NCBI GenBank assembly: GCA_022605955.1 | Contig: JAKCOZ010000082.1 | Span: forward strand, 957,501 to 1,021,500 | DNA: 64,000 nucleotides | Origin: Rallus limicola | Taxonomy: Eukaryota; Chordata; Aves; Gruiformes; Rallidae | Direction: 5' to 3' | Shown: positions 46,076 through 63,983 of the stretch, piece by piece | Layout of the letters: the number at the start of each line of letters is the position of its first letter | Position numbering within the stretch: the first letter of the stretch is position 1 | Notes under the pieces: generated by a model | Database searches by the model: none | Told to the model about the DNA's origin: nothing | The model's input: only the letters and a program-made list of their open reading frames with translations | Made by a program: the position numbers and the translations under genes

Positions 46076-47680
46076 CCACCAGCTTGGCATTTTATTTGGC
46101 TCTACCCAGTTAAAGCCCCCCCAGATTTTTTGGCTTACCTGGACACTCGTGGGGAACTGTCTTCCATTACTGCCAGCCACTGGTGGGCCACCTCACACCT
46201 CTCCCATGACTCAAAGCCTCCTCGTGTCCCCCAGCTCTGTGAGGGATGTGGTGCCACAAACCTGGGCAGTGCCCTGTGTCCTTGAGGCTGCTGGCAGGAC
46301 CTGGCTGGGGTGAGGGGAGTGGAAGGGCTGGTGGGTCCCTCTGGACACCAGACCTGTTCCACCATCATCACCAGGGACACCCTGGGAGCACTTGGACCAG
46401 CCTCCAGCATCTCAATCCTGGTCTCAACCTGCTCCACCCTCAGGATCTTTTTCTGCCTCATCAGACTCAAGACCCTGGAAATGGGGGTTTGTGGCCCCCT
46501 GGTATCAACCCCCCTTATCCCCTCTGAGGCTGAAGAGGGTTTCCCTGCAGGCACCAAGGGGGTGGCCAGCCCAGTGATGCACACTGGGGCCACTCTGTCC
46601 CCAGGCCACCAAAAGATCCCACAGCAGCAGAACCCCAACCCCCACCTCAGGAGGTGACAGCAGCCCCAAGTCACCCAGCCACAGTGTCACCCAACTGAGA
46701 CCATGACATGAGTGAGATGGTGGGTGAGGGTCTGTGTTGGGAAAGGGGGGGTCTAATCATATCCCCCCCCCCAGCCCAGTGCAGGCACCTCTGAACCCCA
46801 AACAGCTCTGCAAAACACCTGGGGAAGCTCCCACCCTCCCTGACACAGGGACTCAAGGACAGGCAATCCCAGAGCCTCCAGATCTGGGGACAAAATGCTT
46901 GATGCAGGGGAAGAAAACCATCCCAGCTCCTCAAATGAGCCTCTCTGCTCCAGGGAGGCAGCGTGGACACAGGGAGCTGCCACTGTGAAGGTGGTGGCTC
47001 TCTCCAGGCAGCATTTTGGGGGGGACAGAAACCACAGCAAACCCTCTGTTATGGTTCTGAGCATCACTGTGCACCAGCAGGACCAGCAAAGGAGGAAGCT
47101 GTAGCAAACAGTGCTCAGCACAGCCCCATCCTGAGTGCTCTGAGTGCTCTTGCCCCAGATATCACAAGAACCAGGGACCTGCATCCACCCCAAGTGCCCT
47201 TTTACCCCTTTTCTCAGCTCCTTCCCCAGGCTGGGAGGGTGACTGGGCACACTGGGGTCCAGCAAGATGAAACCCAGCCCCCTCAAAAATCCTTCCTGTG
47301 GCCCCAAGGAATGAGTCCTTGCAAATTCTTGGCAGCAGGAGCAATAACAGAAGCAAACTCAGCTCAGTTTGGGGCAGAGCCAGGCACATACTTCTCCAGC
47401 AGTGCCAAGCTTCAGAGCACAAACAAATACCGGCACATACTTGGCACCCAGCTGGAACAGCGAGTCCCTGAGCAAACACCCAGCCCAAGCCCTCCCTGCT
47501 GGGTGGGCATTTTTTGGGGGGAGGGGGTGGGAAGGGGAAGAGGGAGGGGTGGCAGAGTCTTTGTTGCAGCCCCAGGGAGGGTCAGTTGGGTTTGAAGAGC
47601 AGTCTGCCCTGGTGACACCATCAGCTGGGTTGTAAAACTCTGGTTAGGTGTGATGTCAGAGTTGAAAACCTTGGAGTTCC
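46076..47680. other. Gene-free sequence
   Basis: Unique mixed-composition DNA between a CR1 copy and a minisatellite. No conserved ORF, RNA gene or transposon is recognised. Confidence 0.5.
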
Positions 47681-47682
47681 AG

Positions 47683-47935
47683 CCCCTGGTGTGGCTGCCA
47701 GGGGGGTGGGGGGGGGGGGGGGGAGTTACAGCCCCCGGTGTGGCTGCCAGGGGGGGTGGGGGTGGAGGGGGAGTTCCAGCCCCCGGTGTGGCTGCCAGGG
47801 GGGGTGGGGGTGGAGGGGGGGAGTTCCAGCCCCCGGTGTGGCTGCCAGGGGGGTGGGGGGTGGAGGGGGAGTTACAGCCCCCGGTGTGGCTGCCAGGGGG
47901 GTGGGGGGTGGAGGGGGGGCGCAGCGGGAGGTGGG
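47683..47935. repeat. About 48-bp minisatellite
   Basis: Five copies of GAGTTCCAGCCCCCGGTGTG, GCTGCCAGGGGGGTGGGGG and TGGAGGGG. The plus strand is G-run rich. Confidence 0.93.
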
Positions 47936-48124
47936 AGAGGATGGCTCTGGAGGGCAGCCCTGACCCCTGGGGAGGGCACCAGGAGCCCCACCCCAGTGGA
48001 GGGAGGGCAGCAGGGTTGGCTTTGGGATAGAATCCCCCTCTGCTCCACACACAGCTGTGAGCCAAGGGGGCTGCTGGCCCCACTCAGCCCCCATGTCCCC
48101 CCCCTCAGCCCACGCACAGCCGAT

Positions 48125-48410
48125 GTGTCCCATGGCCCCCCCTATGGAAACCCCCCAGGCCCCATCACCGGGGGACAGCCCTGTGGAAACCCTACAGCCC
48201 CACTGCTGGGGGTCAGCTCTCCCTACACCTGGGGATGACCCCCACAGAAACCCCACAGCCCCACTGCTGGGGGGCAGCTCTCCCTACACCCGGGGATGAC
48301 CCCCATGGAAACCCCACAGCCCCACTGCTGGGGGGCAGCTCTCCCTACACCCAGGGATGATCCCCATGGAAACCCCACAGCCCCAGTGCTGGGGGTCAGC
48401 CCCACACACA
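48125..48410. repeat. About 62-bp minisatellite
   Basis: About 4.5 copies of GATGACCCCCATGGAAACCC, CACAGCCCCACTGCTGGGG and GCAGCTCTCCCTACACCCGG. The next 48411-49180 holds no recognised feature other than short C-runs near 49012-49030. Confidence 0.93.
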
Positions 48411-49180
48411 CACACTCCGTAACCCCCCGCACAACCCACAGCAAAGGGTGCAAATCAGTCACATATTTGGGGTGTGGGAGGTGTTGCCTAGCAATAGCTC
48501 AAACCCTGGAGGAGGAAGAAAGGGCAGGGACTTGGGACCGACTCTGCCAAGGGACCCACTCCACATCCCATTCCTCCCTGGGGCGCAGGAGCAGGGGGAC
48601 ACCTGCCTCTTCCCTGCTGCAATGAAACCCTGTGTCAGCTCAAATCCTCTGCCCCATCCCATCCCACAGTTGGGACTTCCCTATGGCTTTACTCAAGCTT
48701 CTCCAAGTCCCTCAGCCACCACCACAGTCAGTTCTACTGCCTCATCCACCAGCTCTGAGGGCATCAAGCTCCCAACCTCATCCCTGGGGTACTATTTTAT
48801 GGGAGCAGATGATGTAAACACCTCCAAAGATCCAAAGCAGCTCACTCTGCACCCCATCCAACCAGCCACCAGGCAGTGATGCAGAGAGCATCCTCCACCC
48901 CCACATCGCCTCCCCAGCTCCGGAGGAGGCATGGAAATGGCCCCGTTCCTAGTTCCTACCCTTGTATGGAATGGCTCTCGCAGTGGCTCATCCTGTGTCG
49001 TCACAATCACTTCCCCCCCCCCCCCCCCACCTCGTATTTCCGGAAAAACCGGGAAAGATGCGGTTGAAAAAACTTGTCCCCTCCCTTTTCCACCCCCCAC
49101 CCCCCTTCCCTTACCTCAGCACAGGGACAGCCCCCCCCAGCTGCAACGCCCCCTTCTTGCTCTTCACTCTATTTCCTCTT

Positions 49181-49186
49181 TTTATT
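49181..49186 (-). terminator. ENSA: Likely ENSA poly(A) signal AATAAA
   Basis: TTTATT on plus is AATAAA on minus, about 1.9 kb beyond the ENSA stop codon. The AT-rich block just inside it (49235-49300) supports this as a 3' UTR end. Other sites cannot be excluded. Confidence 0.55.
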
Positions 49187-49286
49187 TGTTTAAATCCAAA
49201 CAAGACCCAAGCAGATGGGTCCTGAAAAGAGGAGAGATGAAAGTGTAAAAAAAATTAAGATCTATTTTTATAGATGATTCAATATC

Positions 49287-49294
49287 TATTTACA
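49287..49294 (-). promoter_or_regulatory. ENSA: Pumilio element UGUAAAUA in ENSA 3' UTR
   Basis: TATTTACA on plus reads TGTAAATA in the ENSA sense, matching UGUANAUA. It is inside the AT-rich block about 100 nt before the putative poly(A) signal. Confidence 0.45.
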
Positions 49295-51079
49295 ACTGGA
49301 ACAGGCAGCAGGATGTACAAGGAGGCTGCACTGCACAACCCAACCAGGACACACAGGACCCAATCCCACTGTGCTCCTTGTCCAAGGGGAAAACTCCCCC
49401 ATCCTGGGTGTCTCTTCCTTATGGTGACTTCCTAAGAGCAGCTACAACTGGTTTGTTCCAAGCCACCCCATGGGAAAAGCAAAATGTTCCAGCACACCCT
49501 TAGCAAACACTCTGCTGAGAAGCTCCTGGATGGTGCTGGGAGCAAAACAGCTTCTCAGAAAAGCCTGACTCAGCCAGCTAAGCCCAGACGTAAGAGGAGC
49601 CGTGCCCACGCACAGCAGCACCCTCTGTGTTGCCTCCCTGCCCCAGTTTCTGCTCATTTGGGAATCCCAGTTAAAAAAAAAACCAACCCACCCCAACAAA
49701 CCCAAAACAAAACAAACCCTGGGTCTATTTCTCTTTAAAACTGAGCCTAAACCAGGCAGGCTTAGCGCTGTCCTGGCACAGGTGTGTTAGTGTTCTACTG
49801 CTGCAGGGGATGGGAGGCTGCTCTGTCGCCGCGGCACGAGGAGCTGGCAGCACGTGTAGGGATTGGGCAGGTGACTCTGCAGGCATCACAGCAGCTTCTC
49901 CCCTTTCCAGGCCTGGAAAAAGGAAAAGGCAAGGAAAAAAGGAGAAAAAAATAAAAAAGGAGGAAAAGAAAAGAGCAATCCCCTCCTGGGGTGCCTGATG
50001 CTGTCAGCACTGGTTCCTGCACTTCACTCCTTGCAAGCACCATGCTGTCCCCAATGCTCCTTCCTTCCCTTTGCAGGGTGGTGACTCCCAGTTCTCTGCC
50101 TCCAGAGACCAGCTCCACCAGCTCAGACAGGTCCCACTGGCTGCTGCCAGCCCCTGCTTTGCCATCACTGACATTTGGGGTGTGGGGTGGGGGGGCTCTG
50201 CCTGCCTGCGCTCTCCTGTGCCCCCAGCGCTCTGCTGTTGGTGGCACTCAGCTCACCACCTTCCCAACAGCCATCCTTCACCAAGGCAGACAGCCTCACT
50301 GCCCAGAACTGACTGGGGAGGGGGAAAAAAGACCATCCCCAAACCCTCTGGGGCAGCCACAAGCACCCCTCCACCACAGCCATACTGGGGTGCAGCTGTG
50401 CTGGGGCTCTACCCCCAAAACCAGCAAGGACCTCAATGCAGCTCCAAGCCACAAGGACTTTGAAATGCTGACCCAGGCCCTGTCCCACAGCCACATCACT
50501 CACCCCTGAGCTGCTCTGTGCAGGCAGGGGACAGCTCCCAGCCAGCTCAGCCCAGCAATGCAGCCAAGTAATGGGTTTTGTTGCCTATCAGCTGATTTCT
50601 CCATTCAGAAGCTCCAATGCACACACCTAAATCAACTTCCAGATCACATATCACACCTCTGGCCCAGCCAGTTCTTCCTCTACAGCCTGAAAAGCCTCCA
50701 CACACCACAGTTCTGAGCTCTCCCTTCCTACCCTGTGCCAAGTAAACAGCAAGTCAGTCCTCCAAGCACCATCCTGCTTCTCCCTGGGAGAACAGCTTGA
50801 CTCTCCCAGCACGAAGGCAGCACTTTGGTGGCTCTGCAAGCAAGGATGGTTTCAAACAGCGTGAAAACCAAGGCAGCAAACCAAAAGAACAGCCCCATCA
50901 AGTCTGCCTGTGCTCCCCAGGGCTACTGCTGCTTCTTGTTTGCCTTCTTGATTTTGCTGTGTGTAAATACTCAAAGAACTATGTGGATTCTGATGCTCCC
51001 ATCCCTATAGTACAGTGAAGTTCAATCCATTTAGCCAAAAAGATAAGATAATAGGAAAAACCCAGCCTCTGAGTGCAGG

Positions 51080-54000
51080 CTACCCTGCCAGCTTGCTGGT
51101 TACAAGTGAGGATTTCCTCTGTGGGAGGTCCTGTGGTGTGGGGATGTGATCTCCTGTCACCAGGTTTTTGTCTGGCCCCGTGCTTGGCAGCTGCTTGTTC
51201 TTCATCTTTGCCTTGGCCATGTTGTAGTCACCAGAATCGAAGTATTTTTGCTGCAGGAAGGAGAGGAATTGAGGTTACTCTGACTGGCAGTGGTGTGGGG
51301 GGTGGACATCACAGAGATACAGGACAAGTGGACACAAATATGATGCTTTAAGGAGCTGCTGGGGTTCCTCAAAATCAGGTCAGAAAGATATTACCCAACT
51401 TAGGGGGGCTTTAACACCCACCCACTGACTCCAGAGGGACCCAGCTGGAAGCAGCTTTGCCCCACAGCAGCTGCTGGTCTGACTCCAGACACTGGGTGTG
51501 TTTTCTCCCTTTGACCCCATTATGGGCTGAACTTTTACTGCCTGGGGTGGCACCCTGTGAGTAAAGGCTGGGCTTGTCCTGCTCTGTGTTCACACCACGC
51601 TCAGTGCGATGGGGATTCAATCCCAGAGCACCCAACAGCAGCACAATCACATCAGCAGACACCTTCAGGCAGAGGTTTGGCTACAGGGGCAGAGCCAAGG
51701 GACATTTGCTGATGGGAATTTGTTTTGGTTTGGTGAACAGATGAGCTGGTGTGATTGAGGCTGGATTTTCTTTCCAGAGAGCACAACCTTCCAGTGCAGA
51801 GTCCTTTGCTGGACCATCCAGGCTTCCAACAGCCAAAACGATGGAGAGAAATGCCTCAGAGGGCATTTTGCTCCTTTACTGTGGGACATTCTGCTCCTTC
51901 ACCCCCACAGCAGTGCAGGGAAGGGCTGAGCACCACAGCAGAGCTTGTGCCAGTGCTCTGGGCAGGGCTTTGCCTGGCACAAGGAGCTCTGAAAAGCCCA
52001 GTTCTGCCCCAGTGCCCTCAGAGAGCTCAGTCCCCATAAAAACCCTTTCCCAGCTGCAGCACTGAGCCACTGAACAACCCCCCTGTCTGTGCTCACTTCA
52101 GGAGCACCCAAAACAGTCCCAGGGATGGGATCAACACCAGGAGCAAGTGGAAAGGAGCTGTTAGTGGGAGCTGAAGGGGAAGTGGCAGGAGGGGACTGAA
52201 CCCAGCCCAGTGTGACAGGGACATCGTGTGTTCAGAGCTGGGGAAAGCACAAAGCCACCGACTGCCCACAGCTCAGCAGGGATTTGGGTTTGCTGCACCA
52301 GCCTCCACAAGGAAGAGATCCAGCAGGGAGAACCCAAACAGGCTGCAGACAGCTCTTGGAGAGGGATTTCATTACAGTTCCAGGGAGCACAGGCAGAGGG
52401 CTGGCTTTTTACACTGGTGCCAGCAATGGAGATGCAGCCAAGTGACTCACTGGGCTTCTCTGTGCCCTCTGGACCAGCCCAGAAACCCACAAAGCACAGA
52501 CTGGAGAGGAAACACCTCAGGCCTGACCCCAAGGGAGCACAGCTCTGGCACGCTGACCCCAAGGGACCAGAGCAGCTGCTGGGGTGAGGGGGTTTTACCA
52601 CAGAACTACTGATTCTCCTGAGCTGGATGGAACCCATAAGGCCCATCGAGTCCCAGTCCCAGCTCCACACAGGCCCAGCCCCACACAGGCCCAGCCCAGG
52701 CAGCACGGCTTCTGGGCTGCAGCCCCTGGAGTCAGGAGACAGGGAGAGCCTCATCCAGGCAGCAGGAATGTGGGAGGCACTGATGTTTGGGATGGCCCCA
52801 GGGATGGGTAAGCCCAGCAGGATGCAAAGTCAAAGGTGCTTACAGGGAGAGGGACACTGAGGCCCCAAAAACGCTACAGCCCCAAAATGCTACAGCCCCA
52901 AAACGCTACAGCCCCTTCCTAACTCCTTTCCAGTTCCCTTTTTTTTTCCCCCCTCTGGAGGGAGTGGGGGAATGGAAGGAAAAGGTGGATCCAACAGCTA
53001 CCAGGAAACAGCAGACAAAGCATAGAACCAATGGGTCTCCTGACTTGGGGCCTGTAAGGCCCATCGAGTCCCAGTCCCAGCTCCACACAGGCCCAGCCCA
53101 GGCAGAGCTGGCACTGAGCCCATTGTCCAGATGCTTCTTGCCCTCAGCCCAGCTCGGGGCTGTGACCCCTTCCCTGGGGAGCCTGTGCCAGAGCCCGACC
53201 CCCCTCTCAGCACAGAACCTCTTCCTGACACCCAGCCTAAACCTCCCCTGGCAGCTTCACGCTGGCCCCTCGGGTTCTGGCCCTGGTCAGGCTGTGAGGC
53301 ACCAAGTGACTATTACCTGACAGAGCTCCCCAAGAAGAAACTGATTTTGGTACAAATACATCTCTTTTTCCCCCTTTTTGGGTGAATAAAATGCCTTTGC
53401 TTTGTCTCTAGACTCTAGATTTCAGGACAGGGTGGGATCCATCGCTTGGGGAGACACACAAAGGCACCTGTGAGGTGGCAGCTTCTGGGTTCTGCCAGGC
53501 ATGAAGCCCTTCTCATTCAACCACAGTGGCACTCACTGCTTCAGCCTCGTGCCCACTGGCACCTCCAGCCCAGGCACTCAACATAGCCTGGCCCATGGGA
53601 TCAACCAACTCTTCAGCCTAAAGAATTCTGACATGATTCCTCTGGCCTGGTCAGAGCTCAGCTGCCTGTGCCAGAGGGGGGAGAGAACATGGACGAGCCA
53701 CAGCTGAGAGATAAATACCCCTTTCTGCAGTCTCTTCATGAGGAAGTCGGAGCCTCCAGGCTTCTGGCCTAGGTTGGGGTATTTGGCCTTCAGTTTTGCC
53801 TCTTCTGCTCTCTCAGGGGGGACAGTTTCTTTCTCTTGTGTGTCCTGAAAAACAGAGAAAGCTGGGAAGCCCCTCAGCAAACCTCCCCCACCCCCACGAT
53901 GCCGTAATGCAGCAGCGTGTCCGAACCCCAACACAGCTCTGAAAGCCCCCCCTGTCCTGGGCTGCATCCCCAGCAGCAGGACTGGCAGGGCTGGGGAAGG

Positions 54001-56663
54001 GGGATTCTGCCCCTTGGCTCTGCTCTGGGACACAGACCCCCCAGCAGCGCTGCCTCCAGCTCGGGGATCCCCAGGACAAGGAGGACACAGGGCTGTGGGA
54101 GTGAGACCCAAGGAGCCCAGAGAGATGATGTGAGGGCTGGAGCCCCTCTGCTCTGGAGCCAGGCTGGGAGAGCTGGGCTGAGTCAGCTTGGAGAGGAGAA
54201 AGCTGCTTCTGGGGAGAGCTCTGAGCCCTTTCCTGTCCAGAACAGATAGAGAGGGGCTGGTGCCAAGGGCAGGGAGGGCCAGGCCCAAGGGAACGGCCTT
54301 CAGCTGCAGGAGGGCAGCTGGAGAGGGGCTGGGAGGCAGAAATCCTTCCTGGGGAGGGAGGAGGCCCTGGCAGGGCTCAAGGCTGGGTTGGATGGGGCTG
54401 GGGGCACCCTGGGCTGGTGAGGGGCAGGGGGGGGGTGTCCCTGTCCATGGTGGGGGATGGAACTAGATGATCTTTGAGGTCCCTTCCAACCCAAAGCACT
54501 TGATGGCTCCACGAGGCACTGAAGCCCAGCCTGGCAGCACTGATGGGTCATTCTCTTCTCCATCCAGCTGCCAGGATTTCATTTCCCAGGTGGCTAAGAG
54601 TGGAGGCAGAGCCTGAGAGCCCCCAGGTTGGAGAGCTCTGCTGGTGCTAGGAGAGGTTTCCAACAGGAACCTCCTCTGCTGCTGACCCAGGGGGAGTAAC
54701 TCCACACAGGGTGGCTGCACCCCTGGGGCCAGTTCTCCAGAAGCTGCCACAGAACTGCTCCTCAGCTGCATCTCAGAAAGATAAAGCAAAACAGACCTTA
54801 ACAGCAGCTCCCAACAGCCTTAACTGGGATAACTGGAGCTGGGAGCACAACATGCAGGCTCCTCCTCATCTGTGGGGGGTCCCCAAGGGATGGAAGTGAG
54901 GAGTGAAGGCAGAGGAAGGTGCTAAGAGACTCATCACGATCTTCAGCTTCTGCTTGCTGCAGGGCTTCACCCACACACAGCCTGAAGGAGCCAAGCTATT
55001 CTTACCCATCTCCATGACAGCCACAGCCAGTGCACCCCACGAGCCCCAGCAGCAGACAGGTCCAGGGGGGCTCTGGCAGCAGGAGCTGAAGCTCTGATCC
55101 CTACAGACTTCCTATCATATCAGCTGGCTCTTCATCTCCAAGCCTCCATCCTCCCTGTCTAGCTGCAAACAGCCCTGGTCCTCATCACCCCATTTCTCCT
55201 GCACTGCTTGGGGTGCAGCTGCTGCACCCTGATGCTCACCCACTGCATGGGGACCACTTCTTCTGCAGCACCCAGCAGAGCCAACACCGTGAGGGCACCC
55301 GGTGACACCCACCAGCAGATCAGAGAGTCACAGAATGGTCAGGGCTGGAAGGGACCATCAAGCTCCAACCCCCACCATGGGCAGGGACACCTCTCCCCAT
55401 CCCAGGCTGCTCCAGGCCCCATCCAACCCGGCCTTGAACACTCCCAGAGAGGGGGTGTCCACCACTACCCTGGGCAACCTGTTCCAGTGATCTACCAGCT
55501 TCGTAGTGAAGAATTTCTTCTCAATATCCAATCTATATCTACCCCCTTCTAGTTTAAAACTATTCCCCTATGCCCTATCACTCCAGGCCCTTCTAAAAAG
55601 TCCTTCCCCAGCTTTCCTGTAGGTCCCTTCATGAACTGGATGGTGCTGCGAGGTCCCCTCAGAGCCTTCTCTTCTCTTCTCCAGGCTGAACCAGCCCAAT
55701 TCTCAGCCTGGCTCCATAGCAGAGCTGCTCCAGCCCTTGGAGCATTTTTGTGGCCTCCTCTGGCCCCTCTCCAACAGGTCCTTGTCCTCCTTGTGCTGAG
55801 GGCTCCAGAGCTGGACACAGCACTGCAGGTGAGGTGTCCCTAGAGCAGAGCTGAGGGGCAGAACCCCCCAGACCCTCTGGCCACACTCCCTGGGATGCAG
55901 CCCAGGGCACGGTTGACCTTATGGGCTGTGAGCACCCTGTTGGCTCGTGTCGGGCCTCTCGCCCCCCGAGTCCCTCAGGGCTGCTCCCCGCCACGGCACC
56001 TCCCAGCCCTGGATGACGAGAACTGCCCCGGCCCGGGCGGGCACCAGCCCCGGAGCCCCCACGGCAGGAGAACACCCTCCTCCTCCTCTCGGTGCCTCCT
56101 CACGCCCGCCCCAAGCCACGCTGCCCCCGGGAGAGCCCAGGGCCTTCCCCCGGCTGCGGGACCCCCGGCCGGGGAGGCGGCGGCTCCTCCTGCCCCCCCC
56201 GGAGCCGCCCCAAGGCCAGACCTCCCGGCCCGGCCCGCAGCCGCCCAGCCCCGCGGGCCGAGGAGGGAACCCGGGCTGGGGGCTGCAGCCACCAGCGGGG
56301 CCTTGGCGAGCTCCGGAGGAGGCAGCCGGCTCCCCGCGGGCCTCGGCAGCGGGACGGGACCCCGCCGCCCCCTCCCACCCACCCCCAGTATCCCACAAGC
56401 CCTCGCACCCTCCCACGCCACCACCGAGCCCGAGGTATCCCACCAACCCTGCCGGAAGTCCAACCCACCGCTAGTCCCACAGCCAATAAGAGACTAGCCT
56501 TCCTCAGAAAGACAACGGAAGCAACCAATCCGCGCACAGGGCTGCGAAGAGCGATGTGCCGCCGAGCCAATAGGAGCTTGGCTAGGCTCGCCTCAGCGTT
56601 CCCCACCTGTTTCTCCTGCCCGTTCCTCTCGGCGCGGCCGCCGGTACCGAGAGGCGCCGCCAT
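51080..56663 (-). CDS. ENSA: ENSA, alpha-endosulfine (3 exons, 117 aa)
   Basis: Small disordered protein of the ENSA/ARPP19 family. When phosphorylated by Greatwall (MASTL) it inhibits PP2A-B55 and drives mitosis. Exons (minus): 56607-56663, 53719-53844, 51080-51250, exact phases. The Greatwall motif FDSGDY has Ser at position 67, the same number as in human. The PKA-type site RKSS has Ser109. Exon 2 ([23 protein letters not shown]) is nearly identical to human. Exon 1 encodes [19 protein letters not shown], unlike the human start MSQKQEEENPAEETGEEKQ apart from the last three residues. The reading frame ends SKLAG-stop. Human also has a form ending SKLAGGQVE through an extra splice, and a weak donor (GGGTAGCC) overlaps the stop here. 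The start sits in a CpG island. Confidence 0.97.
52605..53290 (-). mobile_element. Chimeric CR1 copy A in ENSA intron 2
   Basis: Read in its own (minus) sense: a CR1 3' end (53288 down to about 53030), then about 325 bp of non-CR1 spacer down to about 52701, then a second CR1 3' end (about 52700 down to 52605). The spacer contains a small (GGGGCTGTAGCATTTT)n run. CR1 and spacer are about 97% alike to copy B at 60377-60968. Confidence 0.85.
54065..54525 (+). mobile_element. CR1 LINE 3' end in ENSA intron 1
   Basis: Plus orientation, antisense to ENSA. Body GGGCTGTGGGAGTGAGACCC through GGTTGGATGGGGCTGGGGGC to GATGATCTTTGAGGTCCCTT and CCAACCC, a classic CR1 end. Confidence 0.93.
55325..55945 (-). 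mobile_element. CR1 LINE fragment in ENSA intron 1
   Basis: Minus orientation, ENSA-sense. Tail AGAGAGTCACAGAATGGTCA at 55322-55341, then GGGCTGGAAGGGACCATCAA, and a body sharing about 205 near-identical bp with 30840-31050. It ends at the ENSA CpG island. Confidence 0.93.
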
Positions 56664-57450
56664 GGCTGGAGGCGGCCTCAGTTCTCCTCGCCCCGCGCTC
56701 CCGCCGATCCCTCCGGCCCCACGCTCTGCTCCAAAATGGCCGCCACCGCCCCCTAGCGTCTCAACTCCCTGACGGACAGGCGGCTGTCCAATGAACAGAG
56801 GAAGTCCCCCGCGGTGACATCATACCTGACCAACCAGCGCCCGTGCGGGGCGGTAGAAGGGCCAACCCAGCCAGAGAGGCTGCTGACCAATAGGAAGCCA
56901 GACGGGATGGTGTGGGCGGGGCTCCACGGCCGGGAGGCGGGGCCAGTAGCGCGCTGCTCTCTACCCCGCCAGCGCGGCGGGATCGGGACCGGTGCCCCGG
57001 GATCTCCAGCCGCAGCCCCCCGGGGAAAGAAGGGGACGGACGAACAGCCAGGCCAGGCCTCGCTGCGGTCCTGGCGGGTCCCGGGGCGGTGGCACCCGGC
57101 TGGCGGCCCCGGTCGGAGCTGAGAACGGCGAGTTGGCGGCCCCGGTGCCGCCGGACGCAGCGAAAGAGCCAGGACTGCCGCGGGGAAAGGCGTTTACAGG
57201 ACGGGGGAGAAGGAGAACACAACCCCCGCGTCACAACGGGGGAGCGCGGCCGCACAGCCCGGCACTGGGCCCCCGAGCCGGTCCCCGGAGCCTCCATCCA
57301 GCCTCCCGCCCGTACCCCGCCCCGGGGCTGCCCCTTGCTCCGTGAGGAGGGATGGAGGAGGGATGCCCGCCCCGCCCCGCCCCCTCAAAGGCAAGGCCCG
57401 CGCTGCGGAGGGAGCACCGGCTGCTCCACAGCCCCGGTTCTGCCGGGGTT
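55960..57450 (-). promoter_or_regulatory. ENSA: ENSA CpG island and promoter
   Basis: CpG-dense around the ENSA ATG (56661-56663). Upstream on the plus strand are CCAAT motifs near 56787, 56830 and 56888. The GOLPH3L 3' end lies only about 350 bp beyond its right edge. A 26-bp direct repeat (GGCCAGGGTCAGGTCCCGGG) occurs twice at about 57457-57505. Confidence 0.6.
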
Positions 57451-57796
57451 TGGCTTGGCCAGGGTCAGGTCCCGGGGCTTGGCCAGGGTCAGGTCCCGGG
57501 GTTCGGGCAGGGCTGGGCTGGGCTGGGTGCTGGCCTGGGAAGGCAAGGCCAAGGCAGGGAGCGTGGGGATGGGAGTGTGGAGCTGCTCCCACCTCCCCCA
57601 GAGGCACCCACCTTCAGAGCAGCTCATGCAGAGGGGCTCTTGCCCTCCCACCCCTGCCTGGATGGGAGTATGAGACCCCCCCACCCCTCCCCAGGCCTTC
57701 CCCACCCTGAGCTGAGCCCAGCTCTTGCCCCAGCAACACATCCCCTGGCTTCACATTGAGGGGTTGAAGCTTCCCCCAGTCCAGTTCAGGAGCTTT

Positions 57797-63597
<5,801 letters not shown>

Positions 63598-63690
63598 TCA
63601 ACAACCATCTCCCAATGACAGGCTGGAGGGAGATGATCAGGAGAGGGGGAAACTGAGGCCACAGCCTGGTCCTTCTCTACGGGATCTCAT

Positions 63691-63766
63691 GGCTGTGCCG
63701 AGGTCCCACACCCGGATGGGGCCGGGGGTCCCCGGCCCCATCCGGGTGTGGGACCTCGGCACAGCC
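63691..63766. repeat. Perfect 37-bp-arm palindrome in GOLPH3L intron 1
   Basis: Left arm 63691-63727 and right arm 63730-63766 are exact reverse complements with a 2-bp centre (63728-63729). Arm core: GAGGTCCCACACCCGGATGG. Its geometry is almost the same as the MCL1 intron palindrome, and it too lies in the first intron near the CpG-rich gene start. Confidence 0.97.
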
Positions 63767-63983
63767 CGGGGGCAACACGAAGCGCTCCCCTCACCCCACA
63801 CAACCCGCCTGCAGCCGGTACCTCAAAGGCTGACAAACCCAATCTCCCACCCATCCCTCACCCCCCCCCCCCCCCAACACCAGCCGGTAACCGGATCCCG
63901 CAACTTTCCTACCGCCAAACGCACCGCGCAGCCGACAGCCCCCAACCACCCCCCTTCCCCCCGCCGCGGAACCCTGATCTTAC

